Source: Herpetosiphonaceae bacterium
GTDB lineage: Bacteria > Chloroflexota > Chloroflexia > Chloroflexales > Herpetosiphonaceae
Direction of reading: 5' to 3'
Assembly: GCA_013538855.1 (NCBI GenBank)
Contig: JABXJS010000080.1
Location: forward strand, 1 to 50,198
Length of the DNA: 50,198 nt
Shown here: in pieces, positions 7,476 to 16,502 of the stretch
Layout of the letters: the number at the start of each line of letters is the position of its first letter
Numbering within the stretch: the first letter of the stretch is position 1
Program-made: the position numbers and the translations under genes
The notes under the pieces: model-generated
Told to the model about the DNA's origin: nothing
Seen by the model: only the letters and a program-made list of their open reading frames with translations
The model's database searches: none

Positions 7476-9158
7476 CTACTGAAAGACCTGCGCCAGCACT
7501 GTTGAGGCGGTGTTCGCTAGGTCCATCAGCGGTTTTGGATAGACCCCGAACACGAGCAGCAGCACCAGCAGCGGTACAGTGACGTTGAACTCCCAGCTGC
7601 CAACGCGCATGTCCGGTAGGTTGCTCCAGCGGGCGGTCGTCGGCCCGTAGAAGATCTTTTGGTACATGCGGATAAGCACCAGCGCGGTCACGATTAGGCC
7701 AAGCACGGCGATCGCCGTGATCAGTGGCTGCGTGCCCCAAGCGCCGCGGAAGATGAAAAACTCGCCGACGAAGCCCGCCAGGCCCGGCAGGCCAAGGTTG
7801 GCGAACATAGCCATACCCATCACGCCAGCAAACACCGGCATGACCTTGCGCAGCCCGCCAAACTGGTCAAGCTGGTAGGTGCCGGTGCGCTCAAAGAGCA
7901 TGCCGCCCAGGAAGAACAGGGCCGCTGTGCTGAAGCCGTGGGCGATCAGCTGCACTTGCACGCCGTTGATCGCCGAGGCGCGCACATCCACGCCGTTGCT
8001 CAGCGTGCCCACCGAGGCGGCGGCGGCGATGCCGAGCATCACATAGCCCATGTGGTTGATCGAGGCGTAGCCGATCAGCCGCTTGAGATGCGTCTGCGCT
8101 AGGCCTGCGTAGGCCCCAAACAGGATGCTGGCCAGCGCCAGCACCGCCAGCACTGCGGCGAAGTGCTGCATTTGCTGCGGGAACAGTGGCAGCAGCAGCC
8201 GCAGCATACCGTAGGCCCCCATCTTGGACATCACGCCCGACACAATCATCGAGCCAGAGGTCGGGGCCTGCGAGTAGGCGTCTGGCAGCCACGTGTGCAG
8301 CGGCCACACGGCCAGCTTCACCGCAAAGGCCACGAAGATACACCAGAAGATGATCGCCGCATAGGTGCCCGAACTGCCGCCAAGCAGGCTGGTCAGTCCG
8401 GTCCCTTGCACTGCGCCGTATACCAGCTCCTGCAGGTTCATGCCTGGCTGATACACCAGCGAGCCAAGCTTCGGCGCAACGAGGCTCGGGTCAACCGGCA
8501 GGCCCTGGCCGAGCCGCGCTAGTACCGCGAGGTCGAAGGTGCCTGTTGCCAGGTACAGGAACTCGAAGATCAGCAGCATGCCCACCGAGCCGGCCATCGT
8601 ATACACAAAGAACTTGAAGGCCGCATAGCGCCGGTCCTCGCCGCCCCAGTTGTTGATAATAAAGAACATCGGCACCAGGCTGAACTCCCAGAACAGGAAG
8701 AACAGCAGGAAGTTGAGCGATACGAAGTAGCCCAACATCGCCGACTCGAGCAGCAGCAGCAGGGCCATGTAGACCCGCGCGCGCTCTTCAACCCGAAACG
8801 CCGCCAGAATCGTCACCGGCGTCAGAATCACCGTCAGCAGCACCAGCGGGAAGTTGATCCCGTCCAGGCCAACGAAGTACTGCGCGTTCAGGAACTCGAT
8901 CCAGTTCAGTCGATCAACGTGCTGGATCAGCATCTGCGTGCCGTCGGTGGAGCGCGCCGCGTAGTCGAAGCCGCCGCTGAACCACAGGTACAGCGTCAGG
9001 CCCAGCGGCACCAAGCTCCAGGCGAACACACCCCACTTGACGGTGCGGTCATCTTTCGACGGCCAGATCAGCGCCAGCACCATGCCGATCAGCGGGCTGA
9101 GCGCGATGAGCGAGGTGATGCTCCAGTCGCTCGCGCTGAGAAAATCAGTTAACTGCAT
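7476..9158 (-). CDS. nuoM: NADH-quinone oxidoreductase subunit M, copy 1 (NuoL-proximal)
   Basis: A 560-residue NuoM-type antiporter-like subunit. The TM5 Glu is E158 in FWEFSLVPMFF, followed by INNWGGEDRRYAAFKF, and the TM7-8 region reads HTWLPDAYSQAPTSGS and MSKMGAYG. The motifs are those of a functional proton-channel module. It lies between nuoL (12-nt gap) and another nuoM. A fourth pumping subunit of this kind defines the so-called 2M complex I. The ATG at 9158 is 9 nt from AGGAG; a GTG at 9164 is only 3 nt from it and less plausible. No frameshift or lost key residue was seen. Confidence 0.94.
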   Translation of the reverse strand: MQLTDFLSASDWSITSLIALSPLIGMVLALIWPSKDDRTVKWGVFAWSLVPLGLTLYLWFSGGFDYAARSTDGTQMLIQHVDRLNWIEFLNAQYFVGLDGINFPLVLLTVILTPVTILAAFRVEERARVYMALLLLLESAMLGYFVSLNFLLFFLFWEFSLVPMFFIINNWGGEDRRYAAFKFFVYTMAGSVGMLLIFEFLYLATGTFDLAVLARLGQGLPVDPSLVAPKLGSLVYQPGMNLQELVYGAVQGTGLTSLLGGSSGTYAAIIFWCIFVAFAVKLAVWPLHTWLPDAYSQAPTSGSMIVSGVMSKMGAYGMLRLLLPLFPQQMQHFAAVLAVLALASILFGAYAGLAQTHLKRLIGYASINHMGYVMLGIAAAASVGTLSNGVDVRASAINGVQVQLIAHGFSTAALFFLGGMLFERTGTYQLDQFGGLRKVMPVFAGVMGMAMFANLGLPGLAGFVGEFFIFRGAWGTQPLITAIAVLGLIVTALVLIRMYQKIFYGPTTARWSNLPDMRVGSWEFNVTVPLLVLLLVFGVYPKPLMDLANTASTVLAQVFQ

Positions 9159-9170
9159 GCTCACTCGCTC

Positions 9171-11438
9171 CTAGAATGCATACAGGTACAGCAGGGCCAG
9201 CACGACCACACCTGCGAAGATGTAGAGGCCGTAGTCCTGAATCTTACCTGTCGCGGACTGCCGGACACCATCGCCGACCACCACTGTGCTCTCGCCCAGC
9301 GAGTCGGTGCCGGTGTTCAGGAAGAAGTCATCCAGAATGAAGTTCATCCGGCCGATGAACAGGGTCGCCTTGCCCACCAGATTGACTACGAAGTCAACCA
9401 GCGAGCGGTCGATCCAGTTCAGCAGCGCGCCTGCGCCATACGTTAGCGCGATAACGGTGCGCTGATATAGCTCGTCGATATAAAATTTGTTTTCCAGCAA
9501 AGTCCAGATCGGCCCCAGTGGCCCGGCCAGCGGGTCGCGGTCCATCGAGGTTTTGAAGGCGTTGCGGTAGACCGCATAGCCTAGCCCGATACCCGCAAGC
9601 GCAATCACTGTGGCGATGGCCGGAGCTGCAATATCAAATTCTGGCGCAGCCTGGAAGAGGAAGTGCGAGAGCCAGTGGATGCCGAACATGCCGGCATTGG
9701 CGAAGCCTGCCAGCAGCGCAAACAGCGCCAGCACCAGCAGCGGGCCGGTCATCGAGCGCGGCGACTCGTGTGGATCGTGCGCCTCGTGCGCGTGATGGTG
9801 GTCGTCGTGATGCTCGTCGTGGTGCGCGTGCGCATCGGTCGCCGGATCAGTCACGGCTACCGGCTCGCTGTGCTGGACATCGACCCGCCGCGGGTCGTAG
9901 CCGCGGAACTTGCCGAAGAACACCACCATAATCTGGCGCGTCATATAGAAGGCCGTCAGGAAGGCCGCGATGGTCAGCACAACGTACACCACCACGTGGC
10001 CCTCTTTGAGCGCGTCGGCCACAATTTCATCCTTCGACCAGAAGCCCGCGAAGGGAAAGATACCCGCTAGCGCCAGGTAGCCTGCCATGTAGGCGATGAA
10101 CGTGGTCGGCATAAACTTGCGGATCGCGCCCATGTTGCGGATGTCCTGCGCCTTGTCTGGGTCGTGCCCAACCGTGGCCTCCATGCCGTGGATGACCGAG
10201 CCGGAGCCAAGGAACAGCAGCGCTTTGAAGAAGGCGTGGGTCAGCAGGTGGAACAGCGCCGCCACCCACGCGCCGATGCCCAGCGAGGCCACCATAAAGC
10301 CCAGCTGCGACAGCGTGGAGAAGGCCAGGATGCGCTTGATGTCGTACTGCGCCACAGCGATCAGCGCCGCGAACAGCGCCGTGAAGGAGCCGATAAAGGC
10401 CACCACCGGCAAGATTTCGCTCACCTGGAAGATCGGGAACGTGCGCACCACTAGGAACACACCGGCCGCGACCATCGTCGCCGCGTGGATCAGCGCCGAC
10501 ACAGGCGTCGGGCCTTCCATGGCGTCCGGCAGCCAGACGTGCAGCGGGAACTGCGCCGACTTGCCCACGGTGCCCATGAACACCAGGATCGCAATCGCCG
10601 AGGCGATCGTCATCCCTGGAATAATGCTGTTGGTGGTCTTGATCGTCTCAAGAAAGGTGGCGTTGAAGATCTGCCCTGGCTCAGTCCCGAAGGTCAGCGA
10701 GCCAGATGCATTGTAGAGGTAGACCATCCCCAGCAGCATGCCCACGTCGCCGATGCGCGTGGTGATGAAGGCTTTCTTGGCCGCCTCGCGTGCCGAGGGC
10801 TTGAAGTACCAGAAGCCGATCAGCAAGAACGAGCACAAACCCATCAGCTCCCAGCAAATAAAGAAGAGGAGCAGATTGTCTGCGAGCGTCATGCCCAGCA
10901 TCGAGGCCGTGAACAGCGCGATGTACGAGAAGAAGCGCGACTGGCGCTGGTGGCCCGCCGGGTACTCGTCGTGGGCCATGTAGCCAACGGAGAAAATATG
11001 GATGCACAGCGCGGCCAGCGTGACCATCGCCAGCATCAGCGCCACTGGCGCGTCGAGGCGATAGCCTAGCTCAAACGTTGATGTGCCCGTTGGTGCCCAG
11101 GCCACCGCTTTGCGGTAGTAGTTACCGAAGTTCGCGATGCTTTCCTCGTGGCCACCTTCTGCTTCAGCGGCCAGCAGCGGCGCGTCGGAGCTGCCTGTCT
11201 GTGCCGAGGCCACCATGCTATGGGCGGCGCTCGCCTCAGTCGCTGGCGCGGTGGGGAAGCCCTCGGTGGCCGCCTGCGCCAGCACGCCCCACGCCAGCAC
11301 CGTGGCAACTGCCAGCATGGCGATGGCAGTTGTATAGGATGCCTGTCGTGAGCGCCCGATCGCTGGAACCAGCGTGATCAACGCAAAAGCTGCCAGCGGC
11401 AGCAGCGGGATCAGCCAGGCAAGATCAAAAAACGGCAT
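9171..11438 (-). CDS. nuoL: NADH-quinone oxidoreductase subunit L, enlarged
   Basis: A 755-residue antiporter-like subunit at the distal end of the membrane arm, far longer than E. coli NuoL (613). The core has LLFFICWELMGLCSF, the FPLHVWLPDAMEGPTPVS stretch and the following SALIHAATMVAAG. Extra length comes from three places: an Ala/Thr/Ser-rich insert after TM2 (about residues 57-105), a His/Asp-rich linker (about 534-560; 9763-9837) before the C-terminal helices, and about 25 extra residues (about 697-731) in the lateral amphipathic helix region before the last TM. The last fits an enzyme with an additional NuoM. The ATG at 11438 has a GGGGG about 9 nt upstream. Confidence 0.95.
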   Translation of the reverse strand: MPFFDLAWLIPLLPLAAFALITLVPAIGRSRQASYTTAIAMLAVATVLAWGVLAQAATEGFPTAPATEASAAHSMVASAQTGSSDAPLLAAEAEGGHEESIANFGNYYRKAVAWAPTGTSTFELGYRLDAPVALMLAMVTLAALCIHIFSVGYMAHDEYPAGHQRQSRFFSYIALFTASMLGMTLADNLLLFFICWELMGLCSFLLIGFWYFKPSAREAAKKAFITTRIGDVGMLLGMVYLYNASGSLTFGTEPGQIFNATFLETIKTTNSIIPGMTIASAIAILVFMGTVGKSAQFPLHVWLPDAMEGPTPVSALIHAATMVAAGVFLVVRTFPIFQVSEILPVVAFIGSFTALFAALIAVAQYDIKRILAFSTLSQLGFMVASLGIGAWVAALFHLLTHAFFKALLFLGSGSVIHGMEATVGHDPDKAQDIRNMGAIRKFMPTTFIAYMAGYLALAGIFPFAGFWSKDEIVADALKEGHVVVYVVLTIAAFLTAFYMTRQIMVVFFGKFRGYDPRRVDVQHSEPVAVTDPATDAHAHHDEHHDDHHHAHEAHDPHESPRSMTGPLLVLALFALLAGFANAGMFGIHWLSHFLFQAAPEFDIAAPAIATVIALAGIGLGYAVYRNAFKTSMDRDPLAGPLGPIWTLLENKFYIDELYQRTVIALTYGAGALLNWIDRSLVDFVVNLVGKATLFIGRMNFILDDFFLNTGTDSLGESTVVVGDGVRQSATGKIQDYGLYIFAGVVVLALLYLYAF

Positions 11439-11459
11439 GGAAGTTAACCCCCATAAAAA

Positions 11460-11537
11460 GTGTGAAGCGCCAGCAGGTTGGTCTATGCGTGGCGCGTGCG
11501 CCGTGCATACCGGTGAGAACCTGCATAAACTTCACAC
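11460..11537 (-). other. Multi-stem intergenic RNA structure between nuoK and nuoL
   Basis: The 107-bp gap between nuoK and nuoL holds four nested perfect stems on one axis: 11460-11467 with 11530-11537 (8 bp), 11473-11479 with 11518-11524 (7 bp), 11484-11488 with 11505-11509 (5 bp) and 11491-11495 with 11498-11502 (5 bp). There is no U-tract after it, so it is not a plain terminator. It may be a processing or stability element, or a small REP-like repeat. It ends 22 nt before the nuoL start codon. Confidence 0.6.
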
Positions 11538-11545
11538 CTTATATC

Positions 11546-11863
11546 TCATCCTTTGAGTGTGTCAGCTTCGTCTGCATTGATGGTCTGGCGGGCGCGATAG
11601 ATCGCGATAACCATGGCCAGACCGACCGCCACCTCAGCGGCGGCAACTGCAATCGTAAAGACGGTGAACGTCAAGCCTGCGGTGCCCATCGGCCGTAGAT
11701 AGCGCCAAAAGGCCACCAAATTGATATTGACAGAGTTGAGCATCAGCTCGATCCCCATCAGAATGCCCACCGTGTTGCGCCGTGATAGTGCCCCAAACAG
11801 GCCGATACAAAACAGCCCTGCGGCTAGCGTCAACACCCAGGCAATTGGGATTGTTCCAACCAT
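11546..11863 (-). CDS. nuoK: NADH-quinone oxidoreductase subunit K
   Basis: A 105-residue three-helix membrane subunit of complex I, at the normal family length. The two glutamates expected in TM2 and TM3 are visible in [18 protein letters not shown] and [10 protein letters not shown]. NuoK (Nqo11) contributes to the proton channel near NuoJ and NuoN. The reading frame extends upstream to 11941, but the ATG at 11863 is right: it begins MVGTIPIAW and has AGGAGG 6 nt upstream, overlapping the nuoJ stop. The gene is followed by a structured spacer before nuoL. Confidence 0.96.
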   Translation of the reverse strand: MVGTIPIAWVLTLAAGLFCIGLFGALSRRNTVGILMGIELMLNSVNINLVAFWRYLRPMGTAGLTFTVFTIAVAAAEVAVGLAMVIAIYRARQTINADEADTLKG

Positions 11864-11873
11864 GACATTCCTC

Positions 11874-12557
11874 CTACACGGCCTGTTCCGCATCGACGGG
11901 AACAACCGCGCCTTCTTCGTCGTGCGGCTCGACAATCCCACGTTTGCGCAAGGCCAGCTCCTCCGCCAGTGTCAGCACTCGGCGGCGGCGCGTGCGTTCT
12001 TCAAAGGCGATCAAGATCGCGCCGATCAGCGCGGCGGTCAGCAGCAGCGAAACAACCTCGAACGGCAGCAGGTACTCGCCCATCAGCGCGGCTCCAAGCT
12101 CTTCGGTGCCCGCGACCGGGATGATTTCCGGCCGTGTGCCGCCGTTGGCCTCGGTCGCCTGCTGCACGAGGATGGCCTGCGCGTCGCTGGCCGTTTTATC
12201 CCAGCTGGAGCCTTGTTGCCAAACTGTCGGCACGATAACGCCGCCGAACAGCGCGGCGGCGGTAAGCATCGCTACCCACCAGCGGCTGTGCAGCTGGCGC
12301 GTGCCGGTGCCTGTGATCTGGCGCGTCAGCATGATCGCGAACAGCACCAAAATCGAAACCGCGCCTGCATAGACGAGCACCTGCACAATCGCCAGGAACT
12401 CGGCCTCCATGAGCATATACAGCGCGGCCACACCCACAAATGTCGAGATCAGCCAAAGTGCTGCGTGAATAATATTCTTGACGGTGACGACCATTATACC
12501 TGACCCCAGCGTGAGCGCTGACAGTAGGAAGAAGATCGTCAGAACTACATAATTCAT
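11874..12557 (-). CDS. nuoJ: NADH-quinone oxidoreductase subunit J
   Basis: A 227-residue membrane subunit (Nqo10/ND6 type). The N-terminal helices include the [12 protein letters not shown] and [11 protein letters not shown] segments and the [16 protein letters not shown] stretch, which contains the conserved TM3 glycine/alanine pi-bulge region. After the fourth helix there is a hydrophilic loop rich in Gln/Asp/Thr, then a final helix and a charged Arg-rich cytoplasmic tail (FEERTRRRR). The tail makes it longer than the E. coli protein (184 aa). The ATG at 12557 follows a GGAAGGAACC stretch. nuoK starts 10 nt after the stop. A hairpin (12588-12607) separates it from nuoH. Confidence 0.94.
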   Translation of the reverse strand: MNYVVLTIFFLLSALTLGSGIMVVTVKNIIHAALWLISTFVGVAALYMLMEAEFLAIVQVLVYAGAVSILVLFAIMLTRQITGTGTRQLHSRWWVAMLTAAALFGGVIVPTVWQQGSSWDKTASDAQAILVQQATEANGGTRPEIIPVAGTEELGAALMGEYLLPFEVVSLLLTAALIGAILIAFEERTRRRRVLTLAEELALRKRGIVEPHDEEGAVVPVDAEQAV

Positions 12558-12587
12558 CCTTGGTTCCTTCCGAGCGTTTCAAGCGTA

Positions 12588-12607
12588 TGGGGCGGTTGGC
12601 CGCCCCA
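12588..12607. other. Hairpin between nuoH and nuoJ
   Basis: A perfect 8-bp GC-only-rich stem with a TTGG loop (12588-12595 with 12600-12607) begins right after the nuoH stop. No T-run follows on either strand, so it may set mRNA stability within the operon rather than end transcription. Confidence 0.5.
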
Positions 12608-12613
12608 CAACGA

Positions 12614-13837
12614 TTAGCCTGCTAGGCCCAGAGCGATTTCTTCTTCGGTCAGGTCGGACGGCTGTCGTCGATTGATGCGCATCACTGCGTAGACGGCCAG
12701 CAAGTTGATGATCAGCGTTACAACAATCGCCACGCCGTAGCGCAGATAGTTGTCGCTGGCTGGCTCACCAAACCAGTCGGTAAAGATTTGTGCCTGCGGC
12801 CCCCAGCGCGTGATCGCCACCCAGATCGCGGTGCTGAATACGTTGACCAGCACGATCGGCAGCAAAAACTTCCAGGCAAAGCCCATCAGCTGGTCCACAC
12901 GCAAACGTGGCACCGTGCCGCGGATAAGCACCATCAGGAAGAATAGCGCCAGCGCCTTGATGAAGAAGTACACCAGCGAGAGCAGCCCGCCAAGCACCGT
13001 GCCTAGCGCTGTGACGCCCGGCCCGTTGCCACCGCCCAAGAACAGCGACGCCATAATGAAGCACAGCGCTAAGTTGGTCATGTAGTTCGACAGGTAGAAC
13101 ACCGCGAACTTCATGCCGCCGTACTCCGTTAGGTAGCCGGCCACGATCTCTGAGTCTGCTTCGGGAATATCGAAGGGCGTGCGCTCACCCTCCGCCAGCG
13201 CGGCGATGAAGAAGGTGATAAACGCCGTTAAGCCAACGGGGCTGAAAACATACCAGCCAAAGCCGTACCAGTCACCTTGGCGCGTCACGATGTCCGTCAG
13301 CGAGAGCGAGCCGGAGAGCAGGATGATCGGCAGCAGCGCCATTAGCAGCGGGATTTCGTAGCTCACCATCTGGGCTACGCCACGCATACCGCCGAGCAGC
13401 GCAAACTTGTTGTTCGATCCCCAGCCGGCCATCAGCATGCCCACGGTGTGTAGGCCGGTTACGGCGAAGATAAACAGCACGCCCACGCGTAGCGACGATG
13501 GGAACAGATTGCCCCACGGGATCACAGCGAAGGCCAGCACGGTTGCGCCAAGCATCACCACCGGCGCGAGGAAGTGCACCACGCGATCAGCATCAAGCGG
13601 CGTGATGTCCTCCTTCGTCATGGTCTTGATCGCCTCCGAAACCGGCTGCAATAGGCCCTGGGGGCCGACGCGGTTAGGGCCGCGGCGGTCTTGCATGTAG
13701 GCGATTGCGCGGCGCTCGTACCAGGTGAGGAACATCATGCCCAGCGAGCCACCGACCAGAATCAGTGTGACTTTGATGATGCTGACAAGAACTAGACCTA
13801 TCCATGCGTCTACTGCGATAACAGGCCAATACGTCAT
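12614..13837 (-). CDS. nuoH: NADH-quinone oxidoreductase subunit H
   Basis: A 407-residue membrane subunit (Nqo8/ND1) that forms the quinone-entry chamber and connects the peripheral and membrane arms. Signature stretches: TWYERRAIAYMQDRRGPNRVG near the N-terminus; the acidic quinone-channel loop with EGERTPFDIPEADSE and GYLTEYGGMKF; and the VLIRGTVPRLRVDQLMGFAWK segment near the C-terminus. All are conserved, so the protein should be functional. The ATG at 13837 lies 3 nt after the nuoI stop. Gene order I then H is inverted relative to the common H-I order. Confidence 0.96.
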   Translation of the reverse strand: MTYWPVIAVDAWIGLVLVSIIKVTLILVGGSLGMMFLTWYERRAIAYMQDRRGPNRVGPQGLLQPVSEAIKTMTKEDITPLDADRVVHFLAPVVMLGATVLAFAVIPWGNLFPSSLRVGVLFIFAVTGLHTVGMLMAGWGSNNKFALLGGMRGVAQMVSYEIPLLMALLPIILLSGSLSLTDIVTRQGDWYGFGWYVFSPVGLTAFITFFIAALAEGERTPFDIPEADSEIVAGYLTEYGGMKFAVFYLSNYMTNLALCFIMASLFLGGGNGPGVTALGTVLGGLLSLVYFFIKALALFFLMVLIRGTVPRLRVDQLMGFAWKFLLPIVLVNVFSTAIWVAITRWGPQAQIFTDWFGEPASDNYLRYGVAIVVTLIINLLAVYAVMRINRRQPSDLTEEEIALGLAG

Positions 13838-13840
13838 TGC

Positions 13841-14860
13841 TTATTCCCCCTGCTTCGCCTTGTTGGCTTCACGAATCGCCATCAAGCGAGCCAGCTTGTC
13901 TTCGGACATATTTTTGCCTGGAGCGGCCACAGGGCCAGTCGCCTTGCTGGCGGCTGAGCCGGAGGTCGCCTGATCGCTCGGGGCCACCTGACCAGCGGCG
14001 TTGGTCGCCACATCGGCCTCGATGGCATGCGCGCCGCTCTCTGGTGGGCCGCCGCGCTTGCCTGTGTTGGCCTCGCGAATCGCCATCAGCCGCGCCAGCT
14101 TGTCCTCGGACATACTGGTGCCAACTTTGGCGATGGGGCCGGTGTACTGCTTGCGGCCTGCGGCTCCAGCTGCTGGTGTAGCTGCCTTTGGCGCAGCGGC
14201 GCTAGACTTGCCGGCGATCTTCTGGCCATGATCGACGCCAATGTTGCCAGGACGGCGCTTGATGTTATTTTGCAGCTTCTTCAGCGCTGCGTCGCGCACC
14301 TCGGCCCACATCGTTGGCGCGATCGCCTCATAGTAGGAGACTGGGCGCAGCAGGTGGGTGTAGTGCACATCGAGCGCTGGATGATCAGCCGTCGATAGCT
14401 CGAAGTCGTGATCCATCTTGATCGCATCGAACGGGCAGACCTCCGCGCAGTAGCCGCACGACATGCAGGTGTCGTATTCAAGCACGAACTCGGCGGCGGC
14501 TGGAACCGGTTTGCCGGTCTCGGGATGCTTGGCCTGGGTGATGTGAATCACCTGTGGCGGACAGACGCGCTCGCACTGGAAGCACGAGGTGCACAGCTCT
14601 TGGCCGGTCGCGTCATCATAGAGCAGGATCGGCATGTTGCGGTAGGCCTCGGCGAGCACCAGGCGCTCCTCAGGGTACTGGACGTTAAATTGCCCTTCGG
14701 TGTCGTCGCGCTCGGTGTTGGCCTTGCCAAACAGCGCCTTGCGAAACTTCCGGAACACAATGTCTAGCCCTTTGAGGGTGCCCTGTCCGGCGTGAATATT
14801 GTTATCGTGGCGATTGACTTCCACGATGTTGACGGTGCCTTTGCGTGTGCTCAAGGTCAT
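13841..14860 (-). CDS. nuoI: NADH-quinone oxidoreductase subunit I with repeated C-terminal tail
   Basis: A 339-residue protein, roughly twice the usual NuoI. The ferredoxin core has two [4Fe-4S] motifs, Cys90/93/96/100 and Cys132/135/138/142, for clusters N6a and N6b that pass electrons to NuoB. The N-terminal 60 residues replace the usual amphipathic helix region. After about residue 205 comes an Ala/Pro/Lys-rich extension that contains the same 16 residues twice, [16 protein letters not shown] at 250-265 and 318-333, joined by a low-complexity linker. The tail is not part of the family and its role is unknown. The start overlaps the nuoD stop as ATGA. Confidence 0.93.
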   Translation of the reverse strand: MTLSTRKGTVNIVEVNRHDNNIHAGQGTLKGLDIVFRKFRKALFGKANTERDDTEGQFNVQYPEERLVLAEAYRNMPILLYDDATGQELCTSCFQCERVCPPQVIHITQAKHPETGKPVPAAAEFVLEYDTCMSCGYCAEVCPFDAIKMDHDFELSTADHPALDVHYTHLLRPVSYYEAIAPTMWAEVRDAALKKLQNNIKRRPGNIGVDHGQKIAGKSSAAAPKAATPAAGAAGRKQYTGPIAKVGTSMSEDKLARLMAIREANTGKRGGPPESGAHAIEADVATNAAGQVAPSDQATSGSAASKATGPVAAPGKNMSEDKLARLMAIREANKAKQGE

Positions 14861-15969
14861 CGATCCACCTCACCCATCACAATGTCGATGCTGCCGAGGA
14901 TAACCACGACATCAGCGATCTTGTACCCTTTACACATATCTGCCAGCGCACTCAGATTAATAAACGAGGGCGCGCGCACTTTGTAGCGATAGGCCGAGCC
15001 GGAGCCGTCGCTGACCAGGTAGAAGCCTAGCTCACCCTTCGGTGACTCGACGCGGGCGTAGGACTCGCCGACCGGCGGCTTCAGGCTCTGCTGCTTGACC
15101 TTCGGGTTGATATGGCCGCCCTCGGCCTCGGGCATCTGCTGTAGCGCCTGCTCCAGAATGCGGTAGGACTGGCGCATCTCTTCAACGCGCACCAGAAAGC
15201 GGTCGTACACATCGCCGACGGTGCCGACAGGAATGTCGAAGTCGAAGCGATCATACACCGCGTATGGCTCGGCTTTGCGCACATCATAGGGCACGCCCGA
15301 GCCACGCAGCAGTGGGCCGGTGACGCTGTAGCTCAGCGCAAGCTCTTTGGGCAGCACGCCCACGCCCTTGGCGCGCACTAGCAGGATTTCATTCTCGACC
15401 AGCAGGCGCTCAAACTCGTCGAAGTAGCGCGGCAGGCCCTGCATCAGCTTTTTAACTTCGCTGATGAAGTAGTCGTCGATATCGCGAGCCACGCCGCCGA
15501 AGCGGCTATAGTTGCACATCATGCGCGCGCCTGAGACATACTCAAACAGGTCGAGGATTTTCTCGCGCTCACGCAGACCCCACAGCAGCGATGTTTGCCA
15601 TGCGCCCATGTCGCCAAGCAAGAAGCCCAGCGCTGACGCATGATTAAGGATGCGCGATAGCTCATCCATAATGACGCGAATATACTGGGCGCGCTCAGGG
15701 ACCTCGATGCCCGCCAGTTGCTCGACTGCGCGGGCATAGGCGTGATTGTTGACCATCGAGTTGAAGTAGTCGAGCCGATCAGTGAACGGCATATTTTGTA
15801 GATAGGAGTTGACCTCACCGAGCTGCTCGTGATTGCGATGCAGATAGCCAAAAACTGGCTTGAGATCAACCAGCGTCTCGCCATCGACCGTCACGAGCAT
15901 GCGGAACACACCGTGCGTCGAGGGGTGTTGCGGGCCAATATTGACCTGGAGTTCTTCTGTCTTCAGCAT
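14857..15969 (-). CDS. nuoD: NADH-quinone oxidoreductase subunit D
   Basis: A 370-residue 49-kDa-type subunit that, with NuoB, forms the quinone-binding site. Family stretches: N-terminal [14 protein letters not shown], then [13 protein letters not shown], the [13 protein letters not shown] segment, the [13 protein letters not shown] stretch, and near the C-terminus [21 protein letters not shown], ending with [12 protein letters not shown]. The quinone-site His and Tyr-region residues appear intact. It is a stand-alone NuoD rather than a NuoCD fusion. Its ATG overlaps the nuoC stop by one base (TAATG), and its own stop overlaps the nuoI start by four. Confidence 0.97.
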   Translation of the reverse strand: MLKTEELQVNIGPQHPSTHGVFRMLVTVDGETLVDLKPVFGYLHRNHEQLGEVNSYLQNMPFTDRLDYFNSMVNNHAYARAVEQLAGIEVPERAQYIRVIMDELSRILNHASALGFLLGDMGAWQTSLLWGLREREKILDLFEYVSGARMMCNYSRFGGVARDIDDYFISEVKKLMQGLPRYFDEFERLLVENEILLVRAKGVGVLPKELALSYSVTGPLLRGSGVPYDVRKAEPYAVYDRFDFDIPVGTVGDVYDRFLVRVEEMRQSYRILEQALQQMPEAEGGHINPKVKQQSLKPPVGESYARVESPKGELGFYLVSDGSGSAYRYKVRAPSFINLSALADMCKGYKIADVVVILGSIDIVMGEVDR

Positions 15970-16502
15970 TATTCTGCTCCCGTGACGTGGGTATATTTAT
16001 CGCCCGTCTTGGGGAAATCTTTGCGCAGCGGGAAGCCGGTGAATTCATCCCACATATAGACGCGCGCTAGGTTGGGATGACCAGGGAAGTCGATGCCGTA
16101 CATATCGTAGGCCTCGCGCTCTTGCAGGTTCGCACCTGGCCACGTTGGCGTCAGCGATGGGATGACACATGCTTCAGGGTTGCGGCCAACGCGCACGCGC
16201 ACGCGCACATCAGCTGGCTCATCAATATGGTAGAACTGGTACACCACCTCGATCATATCGAAATCGAGATAGTCGACGGCGGTGATATTTGACAGGTACT
16301 CGTAGCCAAACGTATCACGCAGGAAGTGGGCTACTGCAGGCAGGTGCTCAGCGTTCACAACTGCGTCGTCCTGCTGCAGGACGGGCTTGTTTTCTTCGCC
16401 GTGGCCTTCTTCCGCTGTGGCGGCGTGCTCCGCCCAGCGCTGGTCAAGTGCTGCGGGCATCTCGGTGCTCAGAATGGAGCGCAATTCACCTTTAGTGAGC
16501 AT
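15969..16502 (-). CDS. nuoC: NADH-quinone oxidoreductase subunit C
   Basis: A 177-residue 30-kDa-type subunit of the peripheral arm. Family stretches: [11 protein letters not shown]-like [58 protein letters not shown] (the ERE-x-D-x-G signature region), and the C-terminal [10 protein letters not shown]-like stretch. About 40 acidic N-terminal residues carry no known motif. The frame stays open upstream to 16757 over nuoB, but the ATG at 16502 is the start because AGGAGG lies 6 nt upstream. It overlaps the nuoB 3' end by 11 nt. Confidence 0.95.
   Translation of the reverse strand: MLTKGELRSILSTEMPAALDQRWAEHAATAEEGHGEENKPVLQQDDAVVNAEHLPAVAHFLRDTFGYEYLSNITAVDYLDFDMIEVVYQFYHIDEPADVRVRVRVGRNPEACVIPSLTPTWPGANLQEREAYDMYGIDFPGHPNLARVYMWDEFTGFPLRKDFPKTGDKYTHVTGAE

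Noticed and set aside
11721-12503. 260-residue plus-strand frame across nuoK and nuoJ
   Set aside because: It lies antisense to two well supported genes and has no recognisable motif.
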